Positions 1-8,285 of a stretch of DNA of 64,000 nucleotides are shown in pieces (within the stretch, counting starts at the first letter, position 1; each line of letters starts with the position of its first letter). Origin of the DNA: Roseiarcus sp963783175 (lineage in GTDB: Bacteria > Pseudomonadota > Alphaproteobacteria > Rhizobiales > Beijerinckiaceae). Made by a program: the position numbers and the translations under genes. The stretch spans positions 1 through 64,000 of the forward strand of contig CAWANG010000004.1 of NCBI GenBank assembly GCA_963783175.1, given 5' to 3'. The notes below the pieces were generated by a model that worked only from the letters and a program-made list of their open reading frames with translations, was not told the DNA's origin and ran no database searches.

Positions 1-2
1 TC

Positions 3-356
3 TTCGCCGCCAAATGCGCGTCCTGCCACGGCGCTCACGGCGAAGGCAAGCCGATGGACCGGCTGGTCGGCGGCATCGGCACGCTACGCGAAAAGAAGCC
101 GGAAAAGACCGTCGGGAGTTTTTGGCCCTATGCGACAACTCTCTTCGATTATGTGCGCCGCGCCATGCCTTTGAACGCGCCCCAGTCGCTCACGCCCGAC
201 GAAGTCTATGCGGTTTCGGCCTATGTGCTGTTCCTCAACGGGATCGTGCCGCAGGACACCACGCTGGACGCGCATAATCTGGCCAAAATCAAAATGCCCA
301 ACCGCGACGGCTTCGTCAGCGCCTATCCTGCGCCGGGGGCCGGGGCCAAACCCTAG
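3..356 (+). CDS. c-type cytochrome, SoxD/sulfite dehydrogenase subunit-like (5' truncated by window edge)
   Basis: The reading frame is open from the first bases and begins with a CASCH haem-attachment motif (CxxCH), so the gene starts outside the window. About 117 residues remain. The stretch KTVGSFWPYATTLFDYVRRAMP followed by the LTPDEVYAVSAYVLFLNGIV and MPNRDGF segments is typical of the C-terminal cytochrome domain of SoxD-like proteins. These periplasmic cytochromes take electrons from a molybdopterin sulfite/sulfur dehydrogenase (SoxC/SorA type). The Met residues in the AMP and MPNRDGF segments are possible sixth haem ligands. The partner molybdoenzyme would be expected upstream but is not visible. 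The family call is fairly safe; the exact substrate is inference. Confidence 0.8.
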   Translation, partial: FAAKCASCHGAHGEGKPMDRLVGGIGTLREKKPEKTVGSFWPYATTLFDYVRRAMPLNAPQSLTPDEVYAVSAYVLFLNGIVPQDTTLDAHNLAKIKMPNRDGFVSAYPAPGAGAKP

Positions 357-444
357 CCGCCGCCAATGACCGCGCGGCGGGACGCCATTGCAATGTCATG
401 CCGCCTGACAAGCGGGCCCCGCGAACTCATCAAGGGAGACAGCG

Positions 445-762
445 ATGATCGTCGATCTTAGGACCTACACGATGACGCCCGGGCGCCTCGGCGACTGGCT
501 CAAATTATACGAGGCCGAGGGGATGCCGATTCATGTCCGGCATCTGGGTCAGCCGATCGGCGTCTTCACCACCGATGTCGGGACGGTCAACCAGGTCGTG
601 TTTTTCTGGGGCTTCGAGAGTCAGGCCGACCGCGAGCGGCGGCGCGAAGCGCTCGAGGCCGATCCCGACTGGGTTTCATATCGCAAGAAGAGCGCGGAAG
701 CCGGAAACGTGCAGCATCAGGAGTCCAAGATCATCAAGTCGACCAAGTTCTCGCCGCTGTGA
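445..762 (+). CDS. NIPSNAP family protein
   Basis: This is a 105-residue protein starting at ATG, with a GGGAGA ribosome-binding site just upstream. The opening MIVDLRTYTMTPGRLGDWLK and the central VNQVVFFWGFES are characteristic of the NIPSNAP ferredoxin-like (dimeric alpha-beta barrel) fold. The length fits single-domain bacterial members. These proteins often sit beside catabolic genes and their chemistry is mostly unknown. It lies between the cytochrome gene and the convergent TRAP operon, so it may be the last gene of the upstream unit or stand alone. Confidence 0.82.
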   Translation: MIVDLRTYTMTPGRLGDWLKLYEAEGMPIHVRHLGQPIGVFTTDVGTVNQVVFFWGFESQADRERRREALEADPDWVSYRKKSAEAGNVQHQESKIIKSTKFSPL

Positions 763-787
763 CTGCGCGTCGCCGCGCCGCCAGCCC

Positions 788-1792
788 TCATCCCTTGCGC
801 GCCTCATCCACCATGTCGCGGAACTTCTTGACGTTGTCCGCGCCGGCATAATCGGCGATCCGCTGATAGGCGGGCTCCATAAGGGCGCGGAACGGCGCGA
901 GATCAGGCTGCGTCGTCTCAAGGCCGGCGGCCTCGAGCTTGGTGATCTGATCCGCTTCGCCTTCGGCCATGAGCTTGCGCATCAGGTCGCCGGCGGCTGC
1001 GCTCTCCTCGCGGAAGATCGTCTGCTGCTCGGGCGTCAGCTTCATCCACGCGTTCACTCCGATCGTGTGAATCATGTTGTTGTAGATGTGCCTGGTGATC
1101 GCGAGATGCTTCTGCACCTCATAGAACTTGTTGTAGTAGATCACGGCGATCGGATTTTCCTCGCCGTCCACGACCTTCTGCGCCAACGCCAGATAAAGCT
1201 CGGGGAAGGCGATCGCCTGCACGACCGCGCCCAGGGCCTCCATGGAAGCCTGGATCTGCAATTCGGGCGGCGTGCGAAGCTTCAGGCCCTTGACGTCCTC
1301 GGGCGCCTTGATCGGCCGCACGCTGTTGGTCACGTTGCGAAATCCATAGTCCCAATTGCGCAACAAGATGAAGCCCTGCTTTTCGGCGAGCGGCCCGAGC
1401 CAATCCATCGCCGGCCCATCGAGGACGCGGAATACGAGCGGACGGCTGTCGAAGATGAAGGGCAGCATGACGGCGCCGAAGGCCTTGTCGTATTTGTCGA
1501 GCTGACCCTGGGTCGGCAGGCCCATGTCGATCGTTCCGAGCTTGATCTGCTGGGCCTGCTCCGGCGGCCCCCCGAGCTGATTGTTGGGGAAGATCATGAT
1601 CCGGATTGCGTTGCCGGTCCGCTCGGCGACGCGAGCGGCGAATTGCTTTGCGGCGATATTGGCCGGATGATCCTCCTGGGCGAAATGGGCGAAACGCAGC
1701 GTCAAAGGCGCCGCCCCGCGCGCGACATAGGGCATGGCCAGCGTCGCTGCGGCGGCGCCGGCGGCGGTTCCAAGCAACTCTCTTCGGTTCAT
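788..1792 (-). CDS. dctP: TRAP transporter substrate-binding protein, DctP family
   Basis: This is a 334-residue periplasmic binding protein. The N-terminus MNRRELLGTAAGAAAATLAM is a twin-arginine (Tat-like) signal, followed by APLTLRFAH, the usual start of the mature DctP fold. Internal segments such as the LKLRTPPELQIQASMEALGA region and VVDGEENPI match the conserved DctP ligand-binding core, in which an Arg contacts a carboxylate ligand. The gene lies 50 bp downstream of the fused permease gene and is the last gene of the GntR-dctQM-dctP unit. The substrate is unknown; organic or sugar acids are typical. Confidence 0.9.
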   Translation of the reverse strand: MNRRELLGTAAGAAAATLAMPYVARGAAPLTLRFAHFAQEDHPANIAAKQFAARVAERTGNAIRIMIFPNNQLGGPPEQAQQIKLGTIDMGLPTQGQLDKYDKAFGAVMLPFIFDSRPLVFRVLDGPAMDWLGPLAEKQGFILLRNWDYGFRNVTNSVRPIKAPEDVKGLKLRTPPELQIQASMEALGAVVQAIAFPELYLALAQKVVDGEENPIAVIYYNKFYEVQKHLAITRHIYNNMIHTIGVNAWMKLTPEQQTIFREESAAAGDLMRKLMAEGEADQITKLEAAGLETTQPDLAPFRALMEPAYQRIADYAGADNVKKFRDMVDEARKG

Positions 1793-1842
1793 GATTTCCT
1801 CCCGTGCTGACTTTTCTCTCCAGGTGCCGCCGCGCTGGCGGC

Positions 1843-3714
1843 TTAGCCCCGGAATCCAAAATGGTTCGGCAACGCGAGCGCAAACCAGGGTACGAAAGCG
1901 ACGATCAGCAAGCCCGCCAGAACCACGACGAGATAGGGCAGCATCGCGCGCGAAGCCGGTTCAATGTCGCATCGCATGACAGCGCAGCAAACATAAAAAC
2001 CGACGCCCGCGAGCGGCACGAAGCCGCCGACGCCCATCGCGATGATCAGGACAATGGCGAAGTGCAGGCCGCTGAAGCCCAGCTTGACGGCAATCGGCAG
2101 CAGCAGAGGCGCAAGCACATTGAGGGACGGCAAGCCTTCGAGCAGCACGCCGACAAAAATCAGCAGCGCGATCGAGCCGAACATGAAGATCGTCGTGTTT
2201 GCATGGCTGGCGGCGAGCAGATCAACCAGGCGCTGGGGCAGATAGGCGATCGTCAACACCCACGAAAACGCCGAGGCGGCGGTGAAGATGAACAGCAGCA
2301 CGCCGGCCAGCGCGGCCGTGTTTTGAACCGCGCGCAGGAAACCTACGACGGTCATCTCGTGGTAGACGAACATGGCGAGGATGACGCCGTAGACGACGGT
2401 GAGCGCCGCGATCTCAGTCGGCGTAGCGAGGCCGAAGAGAATCCCGGCGAGCAGCATGCCGGGCATCAGCAGGGGCAGAATTGCGTTGAACCCGGCGCGC
2501 GCGACCAGCCGTAACGGGGCGCGGGGAGCGGACAACGCGCCGGCGCGACGGGCGCGGACCGCGATCAGCGTCATCAGGCACAGGGCGATCACGGCCGCGG
2601 GCATCAGGCCGCCGATGAACATGCCGGCCACCGACACATTGGTGATCGAACCGACGATCAGCATGGCGATGCTCGGCGGCACCGTCTCGCCCATGATCGC
2701 CGAGACCGCCAGCACCGCTGCGCCCTCCGGGGCGCCGTGGCGGGCGCTGACTTCGTCGCGCATGATCGTGCCGACGGCGGCGACGTCGGCGGGCTTCGAG
2801 CCGGAAAGGCCCGAGATAACGTACATGCTGACCACTGCGACCTGCAGCAGGCCGCCTCGCAAATGGCCGACCAGCGCGTGGACGAAGCGGATCAGCCGCA
2901 CGCTGATCCCGCCGCGTTCCATGACCAGTCCTGCGAGGATGAAAAAGGGAACCGCGAGGAGGATATAATTCCCAGCGCCGGCGACCATGGTTTGCGGCAG
3001 CACGAGCAACGGCGCCGCACCGCTCGTCCAGAGATAAAAAGCGGCCGCCAGCAGCAAGACGAAGCCAACCGGAACGCCGGCGAATATCGCGGCGAAAAAG
3101 AGAACGAGTGCGACGATGATCGAGGAATCATCGCCAAGAGCTGGCAGCCATGATCCATAAGTCGTCGCCGCCAGCGCCGTCGCGACGAGAAAAAGCGCGC
3201 CGACGATCAGCGCCAGTCTCCCGTGTTCGCGCCAGACACGCACTGCCGCATAGAGCGCCATCAGCGCCATGCCGGCCGGCAGCGGCAGAGCGATCAGAGC
3301 GGCCGGCGCCTGGAGGATCGGCGTGCGCTCGGCCCAGCTTGCGGCGATGAACTCGATCGAGGCGGCGCCGATCAGTCCGCTGACGAAGAAGACGATGATG
3401 TCGGCGAGCGCGAGGCAGACGCGCTCGACCCGTCTCGGGACGAGGTTGAGGATGAGGCGGACCTGCGCATGGTCGCGCCGCCGATACGCCACGGCGCCGC
3501 CGATGAAAGCCAGGATCGACAGCACCAGCCGGGCGACTTCGTCCGACCACAGAAATGACTGGCGGAAGAAGACGCGCGCCATGACATTGGCCAGCACGAG
3601 AAGGAGCTCGCCAAGCAGCGCGCCGACAACGATCGTCTCGGCCAGGCGGTCGAGCGCGCGCAGAGCAAACGGCTCCAGTACGTCGCCCTTGACCGCGACC
3701 TCAGTGTTCGTCAT
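1843..3714 (-). CDS. TRAP transporter fused small/large permease (DctQ-DctM)
   Basis: This is about 623 residues if translation starts at MTNTEV; the frame is open 12 codons further upstream to position 3750. The first ~170 residues form a DctQ-like four-helix domain containing FLWSDEVARLVL. After a linker come ~430 residues of DctM, with repeated hydrophobic helices and motifs such as GLSGSKPADVAAVG, MGETVPPSI and the PLAGVGFYVCC region. Fused QM proteins are common in alphaproteobacteria. The product is an inner-membrane Na+-dependent secondary importer working with the adjacent DctP. The start codon choice is uncertain. Confidence 0.9.
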   Translation of the reverse strand: MTNTEVAVKGDVLEPFALRALDRLAETIVVGALLGELLLVLANVMARVFFRQSFLWSDEVARLVLSILAFIGGAVAYRRRDHAQVRLILNLVPRRVERVCLALADIIVFFVSGLIGAASIEFIAASWAERTPILQAPAALIALPLPAGMALMALYAAVRVWREHGRLALIVGALFLVATALAATTYGSWLPALGDDSSIIVALVLFFAAIFAGVPVGFVLLLAAAFYLWTSGAAPLLVLPQTMVAGAGNYILLAVPFFILAGLVMERGGISVRLIRFVHALVGHLRGGLLQVAVVSMYVISGLSGSKPADVAAVGTIMRDEVSARHGAPEGAAVLAVSAIMGETVPPSIAMLIVGSITNVSVAGMFIGGLMPAAVIALCLMTLIAVRARRAGALSAPRAPLRLVARAGFNAILPLLMPGMLLAGILFGLATPTEIAALTVVYGVILAMFVYHEMTVVGFLRAVQNTAALAGVLLFIFTAASAFSWVLTIAYLPQRLVDLLAASHANTTIFMFGSIALLIFVGVLLEGLPSLNVLAPLLLPIAVKLGFSGLHFAIVLIIAMGVGGFVPLAGVGFYVCCAVMRCDIEPASRAMLPYLVVVLAGLLIVAFVPWFALALPNHFGFRG

Positions 3715-3796
3715 CGCCCCCGGCAGGGCGCAGTCGCCGCTCGTCGACACTCGGCCCTACCACGCTGCGTTGTTCGCTGCACGATATGGTGCGTGT

Positions 3797-4666
3797 TCAA
3801 CAGCGACGATCCTCAGACTCCACATGGCTTTCCTCCCTGGCGGCCTTCTTGCGGCGAGGCCGTGCTTTGCGGCCATTGACCAATGGTTCCCGCGCCCGCG
3901 CATCGTCGGCAAAATAGTCGGGATTGCGGCGGCGAATGTTCGGAATGTCGGACAGAAGTCCGTCGAGATGAATGCCCATCGCCTGAGCGGCGCGCGCGGC
4001 ATCGCCGGATTCGATCGCCGCCGCGATAGCGGCGTGTTCGCGGATGGCCCGCGTCATGCGGCCCTCCTGCGGCAATGTCAGACGGCGGTAACGATCGACA
4101 TGAACTTTGACTTGCTCGACCAGCGTCCAAATTCCGCGATAACCCGCAGCCTCGGCGATGGCCCCGTGAAAGGCCTCGTCCGCATGATGGAAGGCATTGC
4201 GATCACCGGCTCTGTTCGCTTCGCGCTGACGCTCCAACTGGGCGAGGAGTGCGATGATCTGGCTGCGCTGGCCGCGCTCGGCGGCGAGCCGCGCCGACGT
4301 CTCTTCAAGCGCCTTGCGAATGACGATCGTCTCGGGAAGTGCGGCAAGCGGAATGCGCGCCGCGAAGGTGCCCGACTGCGGGAATATCTCGATGAGCCCC
4401 TCGTCGGCGAGCTTGCGCACCGCCTCGCGCACCGGCGTGCGGCTGAAGCCGTAGGATTTCGCCAACTCGGCCTCAGAAATCGGTTCGCCGGGCAAGCGTT
4501 CGAGCGAGACAAGTTCGGCCCGCAAATCGGCGTAGATCCTAGCTCCGAGCCCGCGGGCGCTGACGCCGCCCGCCCACGGCCTGCGGATCGAAGTCGCTTG
4601 TATCGATGGGAGCGCAGTCAGCGGACTTGCCTCGATCTCATCACGGTGCTTTCCAATCCCGATCAA
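3797..4666 (-). CDS. GntR-family regulator with FCD domain
   Basis: Up to 289 residues, with an N-terminal winged helix (about residues 40-105; ISEAELAKSYGFSRTPVREA is the recognition region) and a C-terminal all-helical FCD ligand-binding domain with metal-binding His positions (FHHADEAFHGAI, REHAAIAAAI). It is the first gene of the unit leading into the TRAP permease 80 bp downstream, and it diverges from the SDR gene. Such regulators usually repress the neighbouring catabolic genes until a carboxylate ligand binds. The start is unclear: the only upstream start codon in frame is a TTG at 4666 abutting a palindrome, with no ribosome-binding site, so the mRNA may be leaderless or the true start may lie further in. 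Confidence 0.88.
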   Translation of the reverse strand: MIGIGKHRDEIEASPLTALPSIQATSIRRPWAGGVSARGLGARIYADLRAELVSLERLPGEPISEAELAKSYGFSRTPVREAVRKLADEGLIEIFPQSGTFAARIPLAALPETIVIRKALEETSARLAAERGQRSQIIALLAQLERQREANRAGDRNAFHHADEAFHGAIAEAAGYRGIWTLVEQVKVHVDRYRRLTLPQEGRMTRAIREHAAIAAAIESGDAARAAQAMGIHLDGLLSDIPNIRRRNPDYFADDARAREPLVNGRKARPRRKKAAREESHVESEDRRC

Positions 4667-4667
4667 A

Positions 4668-4681
4668 ACTAATATATTAGT
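4668..4681. promoter_or_regulatory. perfect 14-bp palindrome, probable GntR operator
   Basis: ACTAATATATTAGT reads the same on both strands and is strikingly AT-rich in GC-rich surroundings. It lies in the divergent gap between the GntR-type regulator and the SDR gene, touching the presumed start of the regulator. Dimeric winged-helix regulators bind sites of this size. Autoregulation and co-control of the SDR are inferred from position. Confidence 0.6.
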
Positions 4682-4765
4682 ATCCTACGTCAAGCGCCAG
4701 CTTGGCGGACGGGAGTTTGGCTCGCGGGGGTCGCGCCCGGCCGCAATGGGGAGGATGAAGGTGGT

Positions 4766-5572
4766 ATGACCGACTATCGGCGTCTGTTCGATCTCACCGG
4801 TAAGACAGCGGTCGTGCTAGGCGCGGCGTCCGGAATCGGCAAGTCTTCAGCCGAGGCGCTCGCCGGACTGGGCGCGTGGGTGGTCTGCGCCGACCGCGAC
4901 CGCGCGCGCAACGAGGCGACCGCGGCCGGCATTCGCGCGGCCGGCGGTCGGGCGGAGGCGATTGTCACCGATGCGGCGTTGGCGAGCGACGTTAGGTCGC
5001 TGGCGGCGGCGGCGAAAGCCAAATTCCCGCGAATCGACATCGCCGTCACGACGCCAGGATTGAACATCCGCAAGACGATTTTCGACTACACCGAGGAGGA
5101 CCTTGATCGCGTCATCAACCTCAACATCAAGGGAACCGTCTATTTCTTTCAGGCGTTCGGACGCATCATGATGGAGCAGGGCGGGGGAAGCATCATCGCC
5201 TGTTCTTCCGTGCGCGCGGTAACGATCGAGCCCGGCCTTGCGGTCTACGGCAGCACCAAGGCCGCGATCGGCCTGCTGGTCAAGGGCTTCGCCTCGGAGG
5301 TCGGCCGCTTCGGCGTCCGGGTCAATGCGATCGCGCCGAGCATCGCCGAGACGGCGCTGACCGAACCGTTCAAGCAGCGGCCCGACATCTACAATCTCTA
5401 CGCGGCGCACACCGTGTTCAATCGTTGGAGCGCCGCCGACGAAGTCGCGTGCGCGGCGGCTTTTCTCGCCTCCGATGCGGCGAGCTATGTGAGCGGGAGC
5501 ACGATGTTCGTCGACGGCGGCTGGACCGCGATCGATGGGCCGCCGACGGGCCTGACGCAACTGGCGCGATAA
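4766..5572 (+). CDS. SDR-family NAD(P)-dependent oxidoreductase
   Basis: This 268-residue classical short-chain dehydrogenase has a Rossmann glycine motif GAASGIGKS near residue 19 and the catalytic Ser in the SSVRAVT stretch. YGSTKAA supplies the catalytic Tyr and Lys, and the C-terminal FVDGGW motif closes the fold. It probably oxidises an alcohol or reduces a ketone made from the TRAP substrate, because it is divergent from the GntR/TRAP unit and shares the operator-bearing gap. GGGGAGGATGAAGG provides a ribosome-binding site. The exact substrate cannot be read from the sequence. Confidence 0.9.
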   Translation: MTDYRRLFDLTGKTAVVLGAASGIGKSSAEALAGLGAWVVCADRDRARNEATAAGIRAAGGRAEAIVTDAALASDVRSLAAAAKAKFPRIDIAVTTPGLNIRKTIFDYTEEDLDRVINLNIKGTVYFFQAFGRIMMEQGGGSIIACSSVRAVTIEPGLAVYGSTKAAIGLLVKGFASEVGRFGVRVNAIAPSIAETALTEPFKQRPDIYNLYAAHTVFNRWSAADEVACAAAFLASDAASYVSGSTMFVDGGWTAIDGPPTGLTQLAR

Positions 5573-5659
5573 CGAGGCCGCGCGAGATCCAGAGCGATCC
5601 AGCGCGCCGGCGTCGGCGACTTGCGCGGGCAGCCCGTTGGCCGAAAAGTGACGCGCTTG

Positions 5660-6433
5660 TCACCCGGCCTCGGAAAGCCGCGCGGCGTCGGCGAGACGGG
5701 CGGCGCGGGAGCTTATCTCCTGATATCGGCTCAGAGAGTTGGACAGGTGTCGCCGCGCCGCCTTGCGGGCGGCCGCGATGTTCTGGCTGCGAATGGCTTC
5801 GTAAATCGCCACGTGCTCTGCCTGAATCTTGCGCAAATATCGGACCCGGTCAGGGTCGCCGCCGCTTGCGACATTGAGGATTTGGCGGGGGATGATGAAG
5901 TTCCCTAGGAATTCGAGAAACTGCGGAAAAAAGCGATTGTGGACGCTGCTGAATATCGACAGATGGAACCGAAAATCGGCATCCACCGCGTTGCCGCCAA
6001 CTTCGATCTCGGCCTCGACCGACCGCAGGGCGGCCTCGATCTGGCCGAGATCGTGGCTTGTCCGGCGCTCCGCGGCGAGCCCGGAGGCTTCGATCTCCAG
6101 GCCCATGCGCAATTCGATGATTTGCAGCACGTCCTTGGCGGATTTCACTTCGTCTGGATCGATGCGGAATGGCCGGCGCTGCACGTCAGCCGGCACGAAC
6201 GCGCCAAGCCCTTGGCGGGTAACGACAAGGCCGTCCGCTCGGAGCGCCGCCACGGCCTCGCGGACCACCGTGCGACTGACGCCGGTAGCCAGCGAGAGTT
6301 CCTGCTCGGTCGGCAGGCGAGCGCCCGGCTGCAGTCGTCCGCTGAGAATCTCGGCGCCGAGCCGCTGAGTCAGCTCCTGGGTCCGATTCCGCGTCGGGCC
6401 AAGCGCAAGCGAAATCGTTTTGCCTTTCTTCAC
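5660..6433 (-). CDS. FadR-type GntR transcriptional regulator
   Basis: This 257-residue regulator has an N-terminal winged helix (LPTEQELSLATGVSRTVVREA) and a C-terminal FCD helical domain (DADFRFHLSIFSSVHNRFF and later EHVAIYEAI contain the usual His/Asp metal-site positions). It converges on the SDR gene, with 87 bp between the stops. It is divergent from the ABC importer that starts at 6959, so that operon is its most likely target. Repeated GTTGGTCCG words in the intervening gap are candidate operators. Confidence 0.88.
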   Translation of the reverse strand: MKKGKTISLALGPTRNRTQELTQRLGAEILSGRLQPGARLPTEQELSLATGVSRTVVREAVAALRADGLVVTRQGLGAFVPADVQRRPFRIDPDEVKSAKDVLQIIELRMGLEIEASGLAAERRTSHDLGQIEAALRSVEAEIEVGGNAVDADFRFHLSIFSSVHNRFFPQFLEFLGNFIIPRQILNVASGGDPDRVRYLRKIQAEHVAIYEAIRSQNIAAARKAARRHLSNSLSRYQEISSRAARLADAARLSEAG

Positions 6434-6958
6434 CGGACTGGTTGATCGATTCCCTGCTCGAATTGTTGCATCAACCGTTCACACCACAAGGCCAAAAGTC
6501 GGCCTTTCCACCTTCGCCAACTAGAAACAGCCTCGTCCCAACATCGTGCTCCCAAAGCCGGCGTACGCAGCGGGCCGACCCCCGATCTACGGCGCGGTCG
6601 GCGTCGATCGGGCAGCAGCGCTTCTTGAACATATCAGATATAAGGTCATCATACGAATCTCCTTGTTGGTCCGACGCTCCGATATATGGTGAGGGACGGT
6701 TGGTCCGTTGTCCACCCGATCTAACCGGTCAAGGGAGGAAGACATGTCCTGAACGACGCGCGTCGTCGTGGAGGTGTGCATCGGCATGGAAGTCAGGTTC
6801 GGGATTGTTTCTCTGCTGCGGCTTTGCCCAGGGGGATTGCGAGACTGAGAGAATGGTTGGCGGGGGCGCGCGTTGGCGCGGCGATTCAAACGAGTGTAGT
6901 GTGCAAAGGAGAGCCAGCGCTGCGCGGCTTGCCCGCGGCGTGAGTAAGGGAGGAAGAA
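6434..6958. other. 525-bp divergent intergenic region, no gene recognised
   Basis: The region lies between the FadR-type regulator and the ABC binding protein. Open frames across it show no family resemblance. It ends in a strong GGGAGGA ribosome-binding site (6948-6954) ahead of the GTG start at 6959. The notable content is the GTTGGTCCG direct repeat described separately. Its length leaves room for a long 5' leader or a small RNA, but I see no convincing structure. Confidence 0.5.
6665..6707. promoter_or_regulatory. paired GTTGGTCCG direct repeats, candidate FadR/GntR operators
   Basis: The 9-mer GTTGGTCCG occurs at 6665-6673 and again at 6699-6707, 34 bp apart, roughly three helical turns. 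TGGTCCG is half of the TGGTCnGACCA-like palindrome recognised by FadR-subfamily regulators, and one such regulator is encoded directly upstream. The second halves are degenerate. The assignment rests on position and partial consensus. Confidence 0.4.
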
Positions 6959-8272
6959 GTGGTCGAAGTCTCCAGACGGCAGCTCCTGCAATCCGGCGGC
7001 GCGGCGGGTCTATTGCTCCTGCCGGGAAGCGCCGCGCGCGCCGCGCCAACCTGGAACGGCTCCGCGCCGGAACCCGGCGCCTCAATCCGGGTCTTGCGCT
7101 GGAAGCAGTTCATTCAGGCCGAATTCGACAGTTTCGTCGCCAACACAAAGAAGTTTGCCGATCAGACCGGCGTCAAAGTGCGAGTCGATGCGGAAAGCTG
7201 GGACGACATCCGGCCGAAATCGGCGGTCGCCGCCAATGTCGGAGCCGGGCCCGACATTATTTTTGGCACGCTCGACGATCCATTCAAGTTCCGCGAAAAG
7301 CTCTTGGACTTGACCGACCTCGCCGAATATCTCGGGGACAAATACGGAGGCTGGTATCCGGTCGCGCGCAAGTACGGGACGCACGACAAGCGCTGGATTG
7401 CGCTGCCGCACGGCGCGACCGGCGGCTGCATGAACTACCGCATCAGCACGATGCATGCCGCCGGCTTCGACGAATTTCCCAAGGACACTGACGGCTATCT
7501 CAAGCTTTGTCAGGGCCTCAAGAAAGCGGGCAAGCCTCCGGGATTTGCGCTCGGCCACGCCACCGGCGACGCCAACGGTTGGTGTCAATGGTGTATGTGG
7601 GCTTTTGGCGGCAAGACCGTCGACGACAACAACAACGTCGTCATCGATTCGCCTGAGACCGTCGCGGCGCTCGAATACGCCAAGCAGCTCTATGGTACCT
7701 ATATCGACGGCGTGCTGTCATGGCTTGATCCGAGCAACAACAAGGCTTTTCTCGCCGATCAGATTAGCCTCACGTTGAACGGCATTTCGATCTACACTGT
7801 CGCCAAGAACTCGCCCGATCCCGCTCTGAATGCGATCGCGGCGGACATGGATCACGCCAATATGCCGATCGGCCCGGTTGGGCGGCCGACCGAACAGCAA
7901 AACATCCTGAACACCTACGCCTATACCTACACCAAATATCCGAATGCCGTACGCGAGTATCTGCGCTTCATGTGGGAGAAGCCGCAGGTCGATTATTGGG
8001 AGACGCAGTCGAACGGCTATATCGCGCCGCCCTTGCCAGCGTGGAACGACAATCCGATCTGGACGGCCGATCCGAAGGTGACTCCGTTCCGCGACGTCCT
8101 GAAATATGCGCTCGACGACGGCTACTCGGGCGCGCTGGGCAACGCATCGGCCGCGGTCATGGGCGATTTCGTTGTCGTCGACATGTTCGCCGAGGCGTGC
8201 ACGGGGAACAAGTCGCCGAAAGACGCGGCGCACGATGCGGCCGAACGGGTCAAGCGCTACTACACCGCCTGA
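6959..8272 (+). CDS. ABC transporter substrate-binding protein (family 1, carbohydrate-type), Tat-exported
   Basis: This 437-residue protein starts at GTG after a GGGAGGA site. The N-terminus has a twin-arginine signal (SRRQLLQSGGAAGLLLLPG) ending at ARAA. The mature part has the family-1 extracellular binding-protein layout: IRVLRWKQFIQAEFD, VGAGPDIIFGTLDDPF and the MWAFGG region with Trp-rich ligand contacts. Two permease genes follow within 15 bp of each other, and the matching ATPase is probably the gene at 15472. The substrate is unknown; sugars, polyols or related compounds are usual for this fold. Confidence 0.88.
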   Translation: MVEVSRRQLLQSGGAAGLLLLPGSAARAAPTWNGSAPEPGASIRVLRWKQFIQAEFDSFVANTKKFADQTGVKVRVDAESWDDIRPKSAVAANVGAGPDIIFGTLDDPFKFREKLLDLTDLAEYLGDKYGGWYPVARKYGTHDKRWIALPHGATGGCMNYRISTMHAAGFDEFPKDTDGYLKLCQGLKKAGKPPGFALGHATGDANGWCQWCMWAFGGKTVDDNNNVVIDSPETVAALEYAKQLYGTYIDGVLSWLDPSNNKAFLADQISLTLNGISIYTVAKNSPDPALNAIAADMDHANMPIGPVGRPTEQQNILNTYAYTYTKYPNAVREYLRFMWEKPQVDYWETQSNGYIAPPLPAWNDNPIWTADPKVTPFRDVLKYALDDGYSGALGNASAAVMGDFVVVDMFAEACTGNKSPKDAAHDAAERVKRYYTA

Positions 8273-8285
8273 GAGCGCAGGCGCG

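Noticed and set aside
533..1810. 425-residue plus-strand open frame
   Set aside because: It runs antisense through the dctP gene and overlaps the NIPSNAP gene in another frame; composition is that of a shadow frame.
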